Of a stretch of DNA of 64,000 nt, positions 56,126 through 64,000 are shown piece after piece. The stretch spans positions 1,364,001-1,428,000 of the forward strand of contig JAHQRK010000001.1 of NCBI GenBank assembly GCA_019828595.1. The letters are read 5' to 3'. The notes under the pieces were generated by a model. The model saw nothing but the letters and a program-made list of their open reading frames with translations, had not been told where the DNA came from and made no database searches. This DNA is from Aphanomyces cochlioides (Eukaryota; Oomycota; Saprolegniomycetes; Saprolegniales; Verrucalvaceae). Position numbers and translations under genes: made by a program. The stretch's first letter is position 1. Each line of letters begins with the position of its first letter.

Positions 56126-56253
56126 GTGAGCTGACGGCTCACTCACTTCATCTCCTGTTCAATGACCACTTTGCCATATTCTGTCTTCCAAGTTCTATTT
56201 ATACAGTACGAGGCAAATTAGTAAGTCATTAGGGCCTTTGCTCAAAAATAAGG

Positions 56254-56463
56254 TTAATACAACTCATTTAACCAAGCAACACGGTCGTGGAGACTTGGCG
56301 TGCGGAAACGGGTTTCTTGGATAAAGGAAACGTCGTGAACACTTGATAGTTTGTCGAGGATGTACCGATGACTGTTGGAGAAGCCATTGGTGTTGAGGGA
56401 GATGATTTGTGGGTCCCAGTCCACGAGTTCAGTTGGGACATCGGAGAAGTTGTTGTCAATCAT
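56254..56463 (-). pseudogene. Half-LINE endonuclease N-terminus, truncated
   Basis: From ATG 56463 the frame gives about 70 residues, including the APE endonuclease start 'PQIISLNTNGFSN' and the catalytic-Glu strand 'VSFIQETRF'. It stops at 56254 near the 3' end of the element, so the enzyme core (the later Asp and His residues) is missing. Confidence 0.75.
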
Positions 56464-56541
56464 CACGAGTACAGATGAAAATGAGTAGAATGGAGGGGTC
56501 AGAGGGGAGGTTGAAATGGATTGAAGCAGGGGATAGAAGCC

Positions 56542-57243
56542 TTAGAGTTGATCGTCCTCCAAATCGAGGGGATCAATTTCGTCGGCGTTCATGGAGTGGT
56601 GAGCTTTGCTGCAGAGCTCGTCGATGTGGTAATTGTTGGTGATGCTTTTGAGCATCGAGATGGCCGACAAGACGGGAGCCGGCAAAGTGAACTTCTCGAG
56701 ATTGTCGCTGAAGTTTTCAATCAAAGCAAACAGCGTCCAGTCCGTCAAGCAGTTGGTGTCAGGCAATCTTGTTGCTTCTTGGTTCAATAGAACAGTCAGT
56801 GCCTCCGAGTTTGTGTAGAGGTCTGGGGCCCGATTTGAGAGGAATAAGTCAATCGTAGCAAGTGCAAAGAGGATGCGCTTGATCTCTGGTATGTCCGTGG
56901 TCAATTCTTCCAAGATTTCTGACGGGTGAATCTTGTATTGAGCCATGAAGTTGACGTGATGTTTGTAGTTGTGAGGCTTGCCTTGAGCTTTTAACAAAGC
57001 CATCTTGCGCTCAATAGTCTTGGTTGCAACAAGTGACTGAAACAAACTGAGGTCTTCATCTTGTGCGTACATAGCATGTGCAACGAGCTGAGGATCATCT
57101 CGCAAAATGCGTTGACATTCGGTGATACTGCCTTCGACTTTCTTGTCTCGAATGATCTTCTTCGCCAATTCGAGGTGGGCTGCAGCAGACTTGTTAAGTC
57201 GTTGTTTCTTCCAATACAATTCGAGGCACTGCAAAGTCTTCAA
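56542..57243 (-). CDS. Half-LINE ORF1b, overlapping frame without its own ATG
   Basis: A 233-residue open frame that overlaps the end of ORF1 by 50 nt in a different frame. No ATG occurs near its start. It may be made by ribosomal frameshifting, or it was the continuation of ORF1 before an indel. Helical composition; ends with an acidic tail (DEIDPLDLEDDQL). Function unknown. Confidence 0.5.
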   Translation of the reverse strand: MKTLQCLELYWKKQRLNKSAAAHLELAKKIIRDKKVEGSITECQRILRDDPQLVAHAMYAQDEDLSLFQSLVATKTIERKMALLKAQGKPHNYKHHVNFMAQYKIHPSEILEELTTDIPEIKRILFALATIDLFLSNRAPDLYTNSEALTVLLNQEATRLPDTNCLTDWTLFALIENFSDNLEKFTLPAPVLSAISMLKSITNNYHIDELCSKAHHSMNADEIDPLDLEDDQL

Positions 57244-58495
57244 ACGAGAGTTCCACGTCGTCTTCTTCGAGGATATGAAAACGGTTGGATGTCGGCAGGG
57301 GATCCAAACGTGGGGACAAAGGCAAAGTACGTTTTGGAGCTGGTCCAGACCGGTAGCCCGTTACCAATTGAAGGTCCAGCGAGTTCTTGGGCTGCTCACT
57401 TGGCGGAGTAAGAGCGGGCGATTCGTTGGTAGACATTTCCACATCTTCTTGTTGTTTGTCTTGTCTTTTGTTGTTAGGGGGATCGCTGTCACCAGACATA
57501 TCGACATCAGAGCCATGAGAAGGAGCTGTTGACTGTGGTTGTTCATCTTGACCACCTCCAGAGGCCTCAGTTGAGTCGGCCTTGCCTTCCGCATTTGTTC
57601 CAGGGTCTTGATCATGATCGTCTCCATCAGGTTCAGGTTCTTTTTCTCCTGACGGAGGAGATTTTGCCGCTGCCTTGGCCGCTTTTGCCTTCGCTTTTTC
57701 AGCCTTGGCCTCTGCACGTCGTGAAACAATCGACGGAGGCAATGTCTTGTTCAGAGCAGCGATCTTGTGCTGAAACACGACGACAAAAGGCTGACCCGAC
57801 GGATCCGTAATGGTGATTTCGCGTAGTGCGTCGCCGGATTTTGGCACCAGCACTGCAGGAGGCGCAGACGACTTGAAAATGACTCTCAAATGCGGTGACT
57901 TGATGTTCTGACCAGCAGTAGGGTTGAATGCTGCTATCACTGACTTGGTCAATGCAGCCATTTTCTTGACAATCGCCTTGGCCATCGAAGGGTGACTGAC
58001 CTTGTTGAACGTAACGTAGTAGTTGTTGCCATAACGCGAGTACTTGGGAACCAGGAAGTCTTTGCCACCAAGTCGAAACGTTGTGCCTCCCATTTCCACG
58101 CACATAGACAAGTTGTAACTTGAGATCACAATGGTCTGTGGGTTCTTCTTGTGGATCAAAATGTTCGGAAATTTGGAGCCCCATAACGAACCAGGATTTT
58201 CCTTGACAAATTGATCGCAGATGACTTTTTCGGACCAGTCCTTGTAGGCTTCGCCCAACTTGACTGTGAGCTCGTACACTTGGGACTGGGGGGTGAGCAA
58301 AATGTTTTCAATGAAGGCGTCCATGTCACCAGAGTCTTTGTAGAATGCGTCCGCCATGACCTCGCATCGCGCAATATCGTCATCGGCAATAGCATGAGCA
58401 CCAGTGTTGCGATGTTTCGCGCCTTTGGGGGCATTGCCTTGCTTGGCATCTTTCTTGGACGAAGCTGAATCCTTGCCGGGAGCCTTTTGCGTCAT
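57194..58495 (-). CDS. Half-LINE ORF1, Gag-like nucleic-acid-binding protein (tentative)
   Basis: 433 residues from ATG 58495. The N-terminal 250 residues look folded and resemble ORF1/Gag-like proteins of oomycete LINEs ('SKFPNILIHKKNPQTIVISS', then a mixed helix/strand region). An Ala/Lys-rich helix (AKAEKAKAKAAKAAAK) and an acidic disordered tail follow. No zinc knuckle was found. Confidence 0.6.
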   Translation of the reverse strand: MTQKAPGKDSASSKKDAKQGNAPKGAKHRNTGAHAIADDDIARCEVMADAFYKDSGDMDAFIENILLTPQSQVYELTVKLGEAYKDWSEKVICDQFVKENPGSLWGSKFPNILIHKKNPQTIVISSYNLSMCVEMGGTTFRLGGKDFLVPKYSRYGNNYYVTFNKVSHPSMAKAIVKKMAALTKSVIAAFNPTAGQNIKSPHLRVIFKSSAPPAVLVPKSGDALREITITDPSGQPFVVVFQHKIAALNKTLPPSIVSRRAEAKAEKAKAKAAKAAAKSPPSGEKEPEPDGDDHDQDPGTNAEGKADSTEASGGGQDEQPQSTAPSHGSDVDMSGDSDPPNNKRQDKQQEDVEMSTNESPALTPPSEQPKNSLDLQLVTGYRSGPAPKRTLPLSPRLDPLPTSNRFHILEEDDVELSFEDFAVPRIVLEETTT

Positions 58496-59532
58496 GGATT
58501 GGCCTTTTCAGCGTTTTGTTGCTCTTGATCGCCTTGTATTTTGTCTGCCGCGGTAGGAGGATCAACAGCGCCATTTCCTTGAGCAACGGATTTGTCGACA
58601 ATGTCTTGATTTGACTGGTCATTGTCATTGTTTGTCGATTGTTCCTCTTGAATAACTTCTCCAGGAGTATCACACGGCTTCGCTTGGCCGTTAATGTCTG
58701 ACCCATCAACCTCCGAGTGAATTTGAGTATTTCCCTCGTCTGTTAAGGCCTCGGTTTCAGTAGAATCCTTCCCCTCGGCGTCTCCAGAGACCATATCCAC
58801 GTCCTCTTGAGATTTTTCTTCTTCCTCTCCCGTTCTAGGAGGCTCAGCACAGGGGGCGACGCGGTTGGTGGCTGCTGGCTCAGTCCCATTGGTCACGAGA
58901 AAGGCCGGGGCCAGACCCCCAGTGACAGGGGTAGAAGGGGAATCCATGCCATCCCCGCAGCACGGTGACTGGGGTACACCATTGCTCCGGCGAGAACCCA
59001 AATCGGGATACCGCCCCCGCCCCTCCGAAGAGGCCCTTGGGGGGAAGTAGACAGAACCGTAGGGTGTGCCCATAGGGGGGGCCCTCGTAGCCTCTAGGGC
59101 TGGCATGGACCCCGTTTTCTCGCCGCCTTCACTGGGGATCGACTCCAATTGGAGTCCAGGGAAGCAGCCACCATAGGCACAAGGCCCCAGTGGTTCGCCC
59201 TCCTGAGTGAGGGCTTCGCTAGACAAGTTAACGACAGTGGTCTGGGGGTCAACCACTGACCCACTGAGGTTGACCCCCCCTGGAACTCCGGCGAGTGGAG
59301 CACCAGGTGAAGCGCTGGTGGAGCGAGACGCAGATTGGTCTCCAGAGACGCTGTTGGGGTCGAACTCGACCTCCACTTCGGCCCTAGGGTTAGGTGTAGA
59401 GACATTACTCACACCACTTCCGCCATCCTGATTGGACGACGAAAGTGGGTGAGGTGATACAATACTTGGAATGATGGTGACTCCGTGAGTGTTGGTCTCA
59501 CGGAGCTCGGAACAGCTGTTGGCGTTGGACAT
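58492..59532 (-). CDS. Half-LINE ORF0, Pro/Ser/Glu-rich
   Basis: 346 residues from ATG 59532. Disordered and acidic, with many Pro, Gly and Glu; no domain recognised. Its stop codon overlaps the ATG of the next ORF as ATGA (58495-58492), a layout used by several LINEs for termination-reinitiation. The frame is fully open, so decay is slight. Confidence 0.65.
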   Translation of the reverse strand: MSNANSCSELRETNTHGVTIIPSIVSPHPLSSSNQDGGSGVSNVSTPNPRAEVEVEFDPNSVSGDQSASRSTSASPGAPLAGVPGGVNLSGSVVDPQTTVVNLSSEALTQEGEPLGPCAYGGCFPGLQLESIPSEGGEKTGSMPALEATRAPPMGTPYGSVYFPPRASSEGRGRYPDLGSRRSNGVPQSPCCGDGMDSPSTPVTGGLAPAFLVTNGTEPAATNRVAPCAEPPRTGEEEEKSQEDVDMVSGDAEGKDSTETEALTDEGNTQIHSEVDGSDINGQAKPCDTPGEVIQEEQSTNNDNDQSNQDIVDKSVAQGNGAVDPPTAADKIQGDQEQQNAEKANP

Positions 59533-59594
59533 TTTGAGCGCGGCGGCACTTGATAACTTCTTGACTTAAGGGGTACGAGGCAAATTCGGAAGTT

Positions 59595-59789
59595 GAAAAT
59601 GTTTGGGGGGTGTTGGCCCGAGCTGTCTACGCCAACGGCCGCCAATATGAAAGTCCTGATGAACTTCGACGAAGTATTGTTGTTGAATGGGCCAATATCC
59701 GCCAAGAATATCTTTCAACGCTTGTTGATAGCATGCCAACACGAATGGCCCAAGTTATTCTCAAGATAGGGGCTACAATTGACTATTAG
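59595..59789 (+). pseudogene. Mariner/Tc1 transposase C-terminal fragment
   Basis: About 64 residues beginning ENVWG, with the family ending 'LVDSMPTRMAQVILKIGA'. The half-LINE inserted a few codons upstream of this point. The rest of the transposase is not found in the window. Confidence 0.75.
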
Positions 59790-60009
59790 CGTCGTCTAGA
59801 CGGTATGCGGCTATAAATTCGATCCACTAAGAAAAGTTTTTTTTTGTGTTTTTGTGTTCATGGGCTACATTTTCGCGCGATAAGATGGCTTGGAGTTCTC
59901 TCAATGAAAGAAACGATCTTAAGAATTCACGCTGCTTTACAAACAGACCTGTTCTTGATGGTGAACTTCAAAATCTCATGGTGCGGCTATAATATCATTC
60001 CAGACTGTA

Positions 60010-60393
60010 TTCATTCGCATATGTCTCATCGGAAGTAAGCGCCACATCCGTTCGCTCAATGAATCCCCTTTGTTTCTTCACAAGCCAGCAGTAGTCCGAC
60101 CAGCGCTCCACTGTCATTTATTGCACTTCTCGACGACAGTAGTGTATCGACTCCTTAAGACTGGAACCACTTCAATTGCAAGTCTTCTGAATCTTTCGAA
60201 TCCTGCGGAAACAAATTTGAGAAAAGTCCATACTATTCCAAGGGTGGAATAAAGCCTATCATAAAGGAATTCCTCTAACTAAAATCTATTTTGAGCAAAA
60301 TATACTTTATTTTATTATTTAATTTATGTAGGTTTAATTTACATTTTGTGAATTAAATTTAGATTATTTGACCAAATTTAGATGGGTGAGTAA
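60010..60393. other. Short intergenic stretch
   Basis: Between the mariner right end and the Harbinger copy B left end. AT-rich; short open frames only; nothing recognised. The TAA at 60391-60393 is the left target duplication of the Harbinger element. Confidence 0.4.
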
Positions 60394-60567
60394 GGGCCAG
60401 TTTCAAGTAGAGAAGTATTTTTTTCCCTTTTGAGTTCCAAGTGACGAAAGCACTCCTAACTGTCTCATTTTTTCTCGATTGCCTAATACAAGCAACTTGA
60501 ATGTGATTGGATGCTTCAGTGGAAGGCCAGAAAGTCTTCACACAACTTGTCGTACAGTTTTGAAGGG

Positions 60568-61434
60568 ATGGTGCGAGGAAAAGGCAAGGCTCCATCTAAA
60601 AGGGAGCTCGAGATGCAAGTTGCTTCAATGCACGCACAGCTTGCTGCAATCAAGAGTATGAACGTTCAGCAACCACAGGATCGCGACTCTGACGAGCAAG
60701 TTGTCGTCAGCACAGGCTTCAACCTCATATGTGCGAACAACGCTAACACTCAGCTCCACCAAAATGTTCAATACACCCCACGAATGGTTGAAATCCTGCT
60801 GGAACTACGTTACGAGACTTTCGGCTCGAAGTTTCTACAAAACACAAGCAATGCACAAAGAGCTGTCTTGTGGGAGAAGCTCAGAATTAAGTTCAACATC
60901 GCAACAAGTCAAAATGTAATGTCGAGTGTGTTCATCTCTAATGCTGTATAGGTAACTGTAGTGTCTCTCAAAAACAAGATTACGAACTTGCGTAAAGAGT
61001 ACTCTCGTCATGTTGCTTTCCTTCGCGAAACTGGGAATGATACTGACAACACTGTCCCTTTGCCAGAATACTGGGATACATTGGTTCAGTATTTTGGCGA
61101 CAAGCATGGAATGGGTCACATTGCGTATGCTGATGACGGGCTATTGGAGAGTGCTGGGAGTAGCAGTCAAGATGATGTTGATGGTGATCCCGAAGAGCAA
61201 GCAGTCCCAAGCAATGTCAAAAACAGTCATAAGCGAATCATACAAGATGAAATAGAGCGTCAACGAAAGATGCGAAAGCCAAACACAAACAAACGGAATG
61301 ATATTAGCTCTGGACTTGTAGCACTCGGTGAAAGCTTATCAAAGGGAATTGTCGAGGCAGCCAATTTGAAATCATCACGACCATCAACTGATAACTTGGA
61401 AAATGCTATAAGTGAAACCAACAAGCAACTCTAG
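60568..61434 (+). CDS. Harbinger SANT-like accessory protein, copy B
   Basis: Two exons, 60568-60915 and 60952-61434, with a 36-nt intron at the same place as in copy A, give 288 residues or fewer depending on the start. The middle part, 'MVEILLELRYETFGSKF ... LWEKL ... SLKNKITNLRKEYSRH', has the MADF/SANT-like pattern, and the end carries 'GLVALGESLSKGIV'. The stop TAG (61432-61434) interrupts a conserved stretch that continues in copy A (NKQLENI), so the last 20-30 residues may have been lost. Confidence 0.75.
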
Positions 61435-61538
61435 GAAATGTTATAACTTTTGAAGCAACATATTGATCAAAGCAGTGCTGTTCATACGGTTGAAGCTCTT
61501 ACAAGAGAAATTCTAGAGACACTTGAACAAAATACATG

Positions 61539-62579
61539 TTATATTCTTTTGATGAAGCTAGCTGCATATTGTTTGAGTTGGTTACGTGCCTGAATTGCAT
61601 CTTCACCTTCAACTAAGTTTAGCTCAGAGTCAAAGACTTCATCGCCACCGACATGCATCCATCGACGAAGTCTTGGAACATTGTCATAAACGTCAAGAGT
61701 GTCTTCAAAGTCGATGAACCAATTGTGTAAGACCATGGTTGCGGTAATGATTTTTGCCATCTTAGTGGGTGTGCATTGAAGCAAGGGGGTCTTAAAAATG
61801 CGAAACGTATTCTTCCACAGACCAAAAGCTCTTTCGACTACAATTCGAGTGCGACTATGAATAAAATTAAAATGAGCCTCGTCGTCTGGCATGTTCTCAC
61901 GTATACGAAAGGGAGTAATGATGTGGGCGAATAGTTTGTATCCAGCGTCAGCAAGATAACACCCACCAAGAGGCAATCGGGAATGGCTTGTTTTTCCAAA
62001 CGACGACTGCTTGAAGAGCGATTTATCATTTTGGGAACCCGAACGCAATGAAAACGACTGAAATCGGAGATGACCATCCACAACGGCTTGTAAATTAAAT
62101 GCTGGAAAGCCCTTTCTGCAATACCACCCCTCAAAGTCAGCAAAACGTTTGATCTCAATCAGACAACTATCGATGGCACCATACACATTTGGCAAGCCAC
62201 CTCGTAATTCAAATGCATCTCGCACATCTTCCCATTCTTCACTTGTACGTGGCAATGCAACGACCTCATGTAGGTATAACTTGTTGAGAATAGATATAAC
62301 TTGATAAATGTATACATGTGCTCTCGTTTTGCTTGTGCCAAAGACATGAGCTGTCTGATCAAGCCCTTCGGAGTGAGTCAAGTAATGGAGCGTTATGGCA
62401 ACGCGTTCATTAATGCCAAAGACAGTGTTATGATGAAGTGGGGCATGGAAATTTGACCACTTCATGTTCACCAGAGATACAATCTTCATAAAAACCCGGC
62501 GACTGCACCTCAGGTTTCGTTTGATCCACCCATCGAAACCACTCCCATCCTTGATGCCCTGCCATGTTTTACTGCGCAC
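61539..62579 (-). CDS. Harbinger DDE transposase, copy B
   Basis: A 346-residue open frame on the minus strand. Catalytic residues: Asp in 'YGAIDSC', Asp in 'LADAGYK', Glu in 'VVERAFGLWKNTFR'. The C-terminal part is intact (MVLHNWFIDFE). The frame begins without ATG. The expected N-terminal 30-40 residues (starting MKTSIIVAAIALSAASA) lie just upstream in another frame, ending near 62615, so a single-base indel or short intron separates them. Apart from that the enzyme looks whole, which makes this the most recent DDE insertion in the window. Confidence 0.8.
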   Translation of the reverse strand: MRSKTWQGIKDGSGFDGWIKRNLRCSRRVFMKIVSLVNMKWSNFHAPLHHNTVFGINERVAITLHYLTHSEGLDQTAHVFGTSKTRAHVYIYQVISILNKLYLHEVVALPRTSEEWEDVRDAFELRGGLPNVYGAIDSCLIEIKRFADFEGWYCRKGFPAFNLQAVVDGHLRFQSFSLRSGSQNDKSLFKQSSFGKTSHSRLPLGGCYLADAGYKLFAHIITPFRIRENMPDDEAHFNFIHSRTRIVVERAFGLWKNTFRIFKTPLLQCTPTKMAKIITATMVLHNWFIDFEDTLDVYDNVPRLRRWMHVGGDEVFDSELNLVEGEDAIQARNQLKQYAASFIKRI

Positions 62580-62981
62580 GGAGTACTGGCGCTTGCTGGG
62601 AGCAGGGAACTTCGCATGTCAAATGTTGCTGCACTCGCAGCACTGAGAGCAATGGCTGCGACGATGATCGATGTCTTCATGCAATGAAGTCGGGAAGGGA
62701 ATATGTGATGGATGCAAATGCACGACGACGAGCCAATCAGAACGGAATCGCCCATTTAGCAGACGAAATTTGCTTTTAGGACCTCCTCCATCTCCTAAAA
62801 GTATTTTTGAGATTCTATGAGACGGGAAGCATTCTGATTGGCTGCGTCGCATTATTTTTTTACTTGGAACTGGCCCTAATTTAGTAGCTGATTTTGGGGG
62901 TATATTGTGTGGAATTCATTACAGTACTTCAACGATGATGAAGATCATGGCGTGAAGACTGTCATAACTTGTTTGGCCACG

Positions 62982-64000
62982 ATGTCGCAAGATGACTTGG
63001 AGCTAGTGCATGTGATGCTGGTCTTCCGCCATGGAGACCGCTCTCCAGTCATGCCCCGCATGGGAAAGAAGATCGTGACGGATGAGAGAGAAAAGGCGTT
63101 TTGGGCTGAGCGTCTCGTCACCGCAGATCACGAGAAGGTGCTCGACAAGATGGCCAAACCTGCCGGGTTGACCAAGGCAGACCCGGCACCAACGAATGAA
63201 ATCATCATTGGAGGACGATGGCCGAACGGATACCTCACGCAGCTCGGCTCGGAGCAAATGACAGCTCGCGGGAAGGCTATGCGCGCAAAATACGACGATT
63301 TCCTGAAGGATGCAAAGCCTGACGACATCTACGTTCGTTCGACCAACGTTCCCCGCACGATTCGATCGGCACAGTCGGTACTCTTGGGCATGTTCCCTGA
63401 GCATTTGCATTCAGATGACATTCATGTTCACCTTGATCCGAACTGCCGCTTGTCCATGGGCAAACAAATGGACTATTTCAACATGAGCACCAAGCTCAAG
63501 CACCGCCGTCATGAATCGCCCCTCAAGGACATTGACGAGCTTGAAAAGCTTGTGGCGGACGCTGCTGGTTTGGAAGAGGGCGAAGATGTTAAGTGGTCCT
63601 TCTGTACGCTACGCTATGCCTCATTGACGATGCTCACATCTCTATGTAGTGCGTGAAATCCTCATTTGCCGCAAGGCACATGAGCTTCCATTTCCAGAAG
63701 GCCTCGACGAAGAAGTTTTGGAGAAGACTCTCGTGCACAATGCGTGGGAATGGCATGCCACGTTGGGCAACAAGCCATTCTTGAAGGAAGCCTTTGGTGG
63801 CGGCGTCCAAGAAGTCATGGGTTACCTCGAAGCTGCTAAAAACGTACTTGCGGTGTCATTTTCGTCGTCGGGGCTCATGACATGCATAGGGCTTCAGCCA
63901 GCACAAACTGACGCTTCTTTCTGGCCATGACGATACTTTGACTGCGCTGCTTGTGGCGCTGCAATTGTCGAAGCCTGGTGTCACCCATCTGCTGCCTCAC
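62982..64000 (+). CDS. Histidine acid phosphatase (3' end outside window)
   Basis: Exons 62982-63603, 63650-63843 and 63890 to beyond 64000, with 46-nt introns. The N-terminus carries the catalytic 'VFRHGDRSP' block of the histidine acid phosphatase branch. The third exon has the proton-donor 'GHDDT'. Between them are family blocks 'NGYLTQLGSEQM' and 'IYVRSTNVPRTIRSAQS'. No signal peptide is seen at this start. The family removes phosphate from small molecules, lipids or inositol phosphates; the substrate is not predictable. A Harbinger element ends only about 105 bp upstream of the ATG. Confidence 0.85.

Larger units (their letters stand above)
56220..59572 (-). mobile_element. 'Half-LINE': ORF1 region plus start of endonuclease, no reverse transcriptase
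   Basis: On the minus strand it holds three ORFs and the first 70 residues of an APE endonuclease, then ends 34 bp later. The 14-bp sequence GTACGAGGCAAATT flanks it directly at 56206-56219 and 59573-59586, a typical LINE target duplication. This suggests a complete insertion event of an element that lacks the reverse transcriptase. It must have moved using enzymes of a partner LINE, perhaps the family at 52290-56125. Confidence 0.75.
52248..60007. mobile_element. Tc1/mariner element stretched to 7.8 kb by internal LINE insertions
   Basis: Left end 52248-52274 and right end 59981-60007 are inverted repeats identical at 26 of 27 positions (starting CAGTCTGGAA). TA lies directly outside both (52246-52247 and 60008-60009), the mariner target duplication. 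The C-terminal end of a mariner transposase is found near the right end (59595-59789) in the expected orientation. The N-terminal part is missing. Most of the interior is LINE-derived. Confidence 0.75.
60394..62876. mobile_element. PIF/Harbinger element, copy B, 2.48 kb, nearly intact
   Basis: Ends GGGCCAGTTTCAAGTA and TACTTGGAACTGGCCC (15 of 16 match as inverted repeats) with TAA duplications at 60391-60393 and 62877-62879. It carries an open SANT-like accessory gene (forward) and an open DDE transposase (reverse). The gene order is the mirror of copy A at 27006-29449. It sits about 100 bp upstream of the phosphatase start codon. Confidence 0.9.

Noticed and set aside
56122..56145. Rho-independent terminator hairpin
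   Set aside because: The DNA is eukaryotic; the hairpin lies at the end of the LINE and more likely belongs to its 3' recognition structure.
52060..59572. Twin-priming inversion of one LINE
   Set aside because: In twin priming the inverted 5' part precedes the 3' part; here it follows it, and the 5' part has its own 14-bp target duplication.

Overview
The window is eukaryotic nuclear DNA. Genes are closely packed on both strands and split by very short GT-AG introns, mostly 37-50 nt. The mix of housekeeping genes (SMG8, SMU1, CIR1, CEP20) with Crinkler-type (CRN) proteins, Crypton-like tyrosine recombinases, PIF/Harbinger elements, a mariner and non-LTR retrotransposons points to an oomycete, probably a Saprolegniales-type water mould. 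That assignment is inference from gene content; there is no rRNA or marker gene here to prove it.

Layout. 1-5.9 kb: 3' part of a large NHL/EGF-repeat membrane protein. 6.2-6.5 kb: a 70-residue protein. 6.56-6.84 kb: a Harbinger-type MITE. 6.8-13.3 kb: two related BRCT proteins flanking a gene rich in sumoylation motifs. 14.5-22.2 kb: two CRN genes, one broken, surrounding two decayed tyrosine-recombinase (Crypton-like) genes. 22.9-24.0 kb: a gamma-glutamyl hydrolase homologue. 24.1-30.1 kb: a nested transposon stack, in which one element with a 9-bp target duplication has received three later insertions. 31-47.9 kb: the conserved core, containing a PH-domain protein, a proline-rich protein, SMG8, a membrane-anchored unknown, a RING-H2 protein, a coiled-coil protein, an MSS51-type/CS-domain protein, CEP20, SMU1, a second MSS51-type protein and CIR1. 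48.2-51.8 kb: a perfect-looking 1778-bp head-to-tail duplication carrying tyrosine-recombinase remains. 52.2-60.0 kb: a mariner whose ends are 7.8 kb apart because it contains a LINE and a 'half-LINE'. 60.4-62.9 kb: a complete Harbinger element. 63-64 kb: start of a histidine acid phosphatase gene.

How it fits together. The core genes mostly concern mRNA processing and quality control (SMU1 in the spliceosome, SMG8 in nonsense-mediated decay, CIR1 in splicing and corepression) and the centrosome (CEP20). They are arranged as convergent pairs with 4-40 bp between stop codons and as divergent pairs with 160-330 bp promoters. The accessory DNA is dominated by insertions whose target duplications can still be read, so the order of events can be reconstructed. 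Exon boundaries given here were chosen by hand from reading frame, splice-site dinucleotides and protein-family fit; they are not supported by transcripts.
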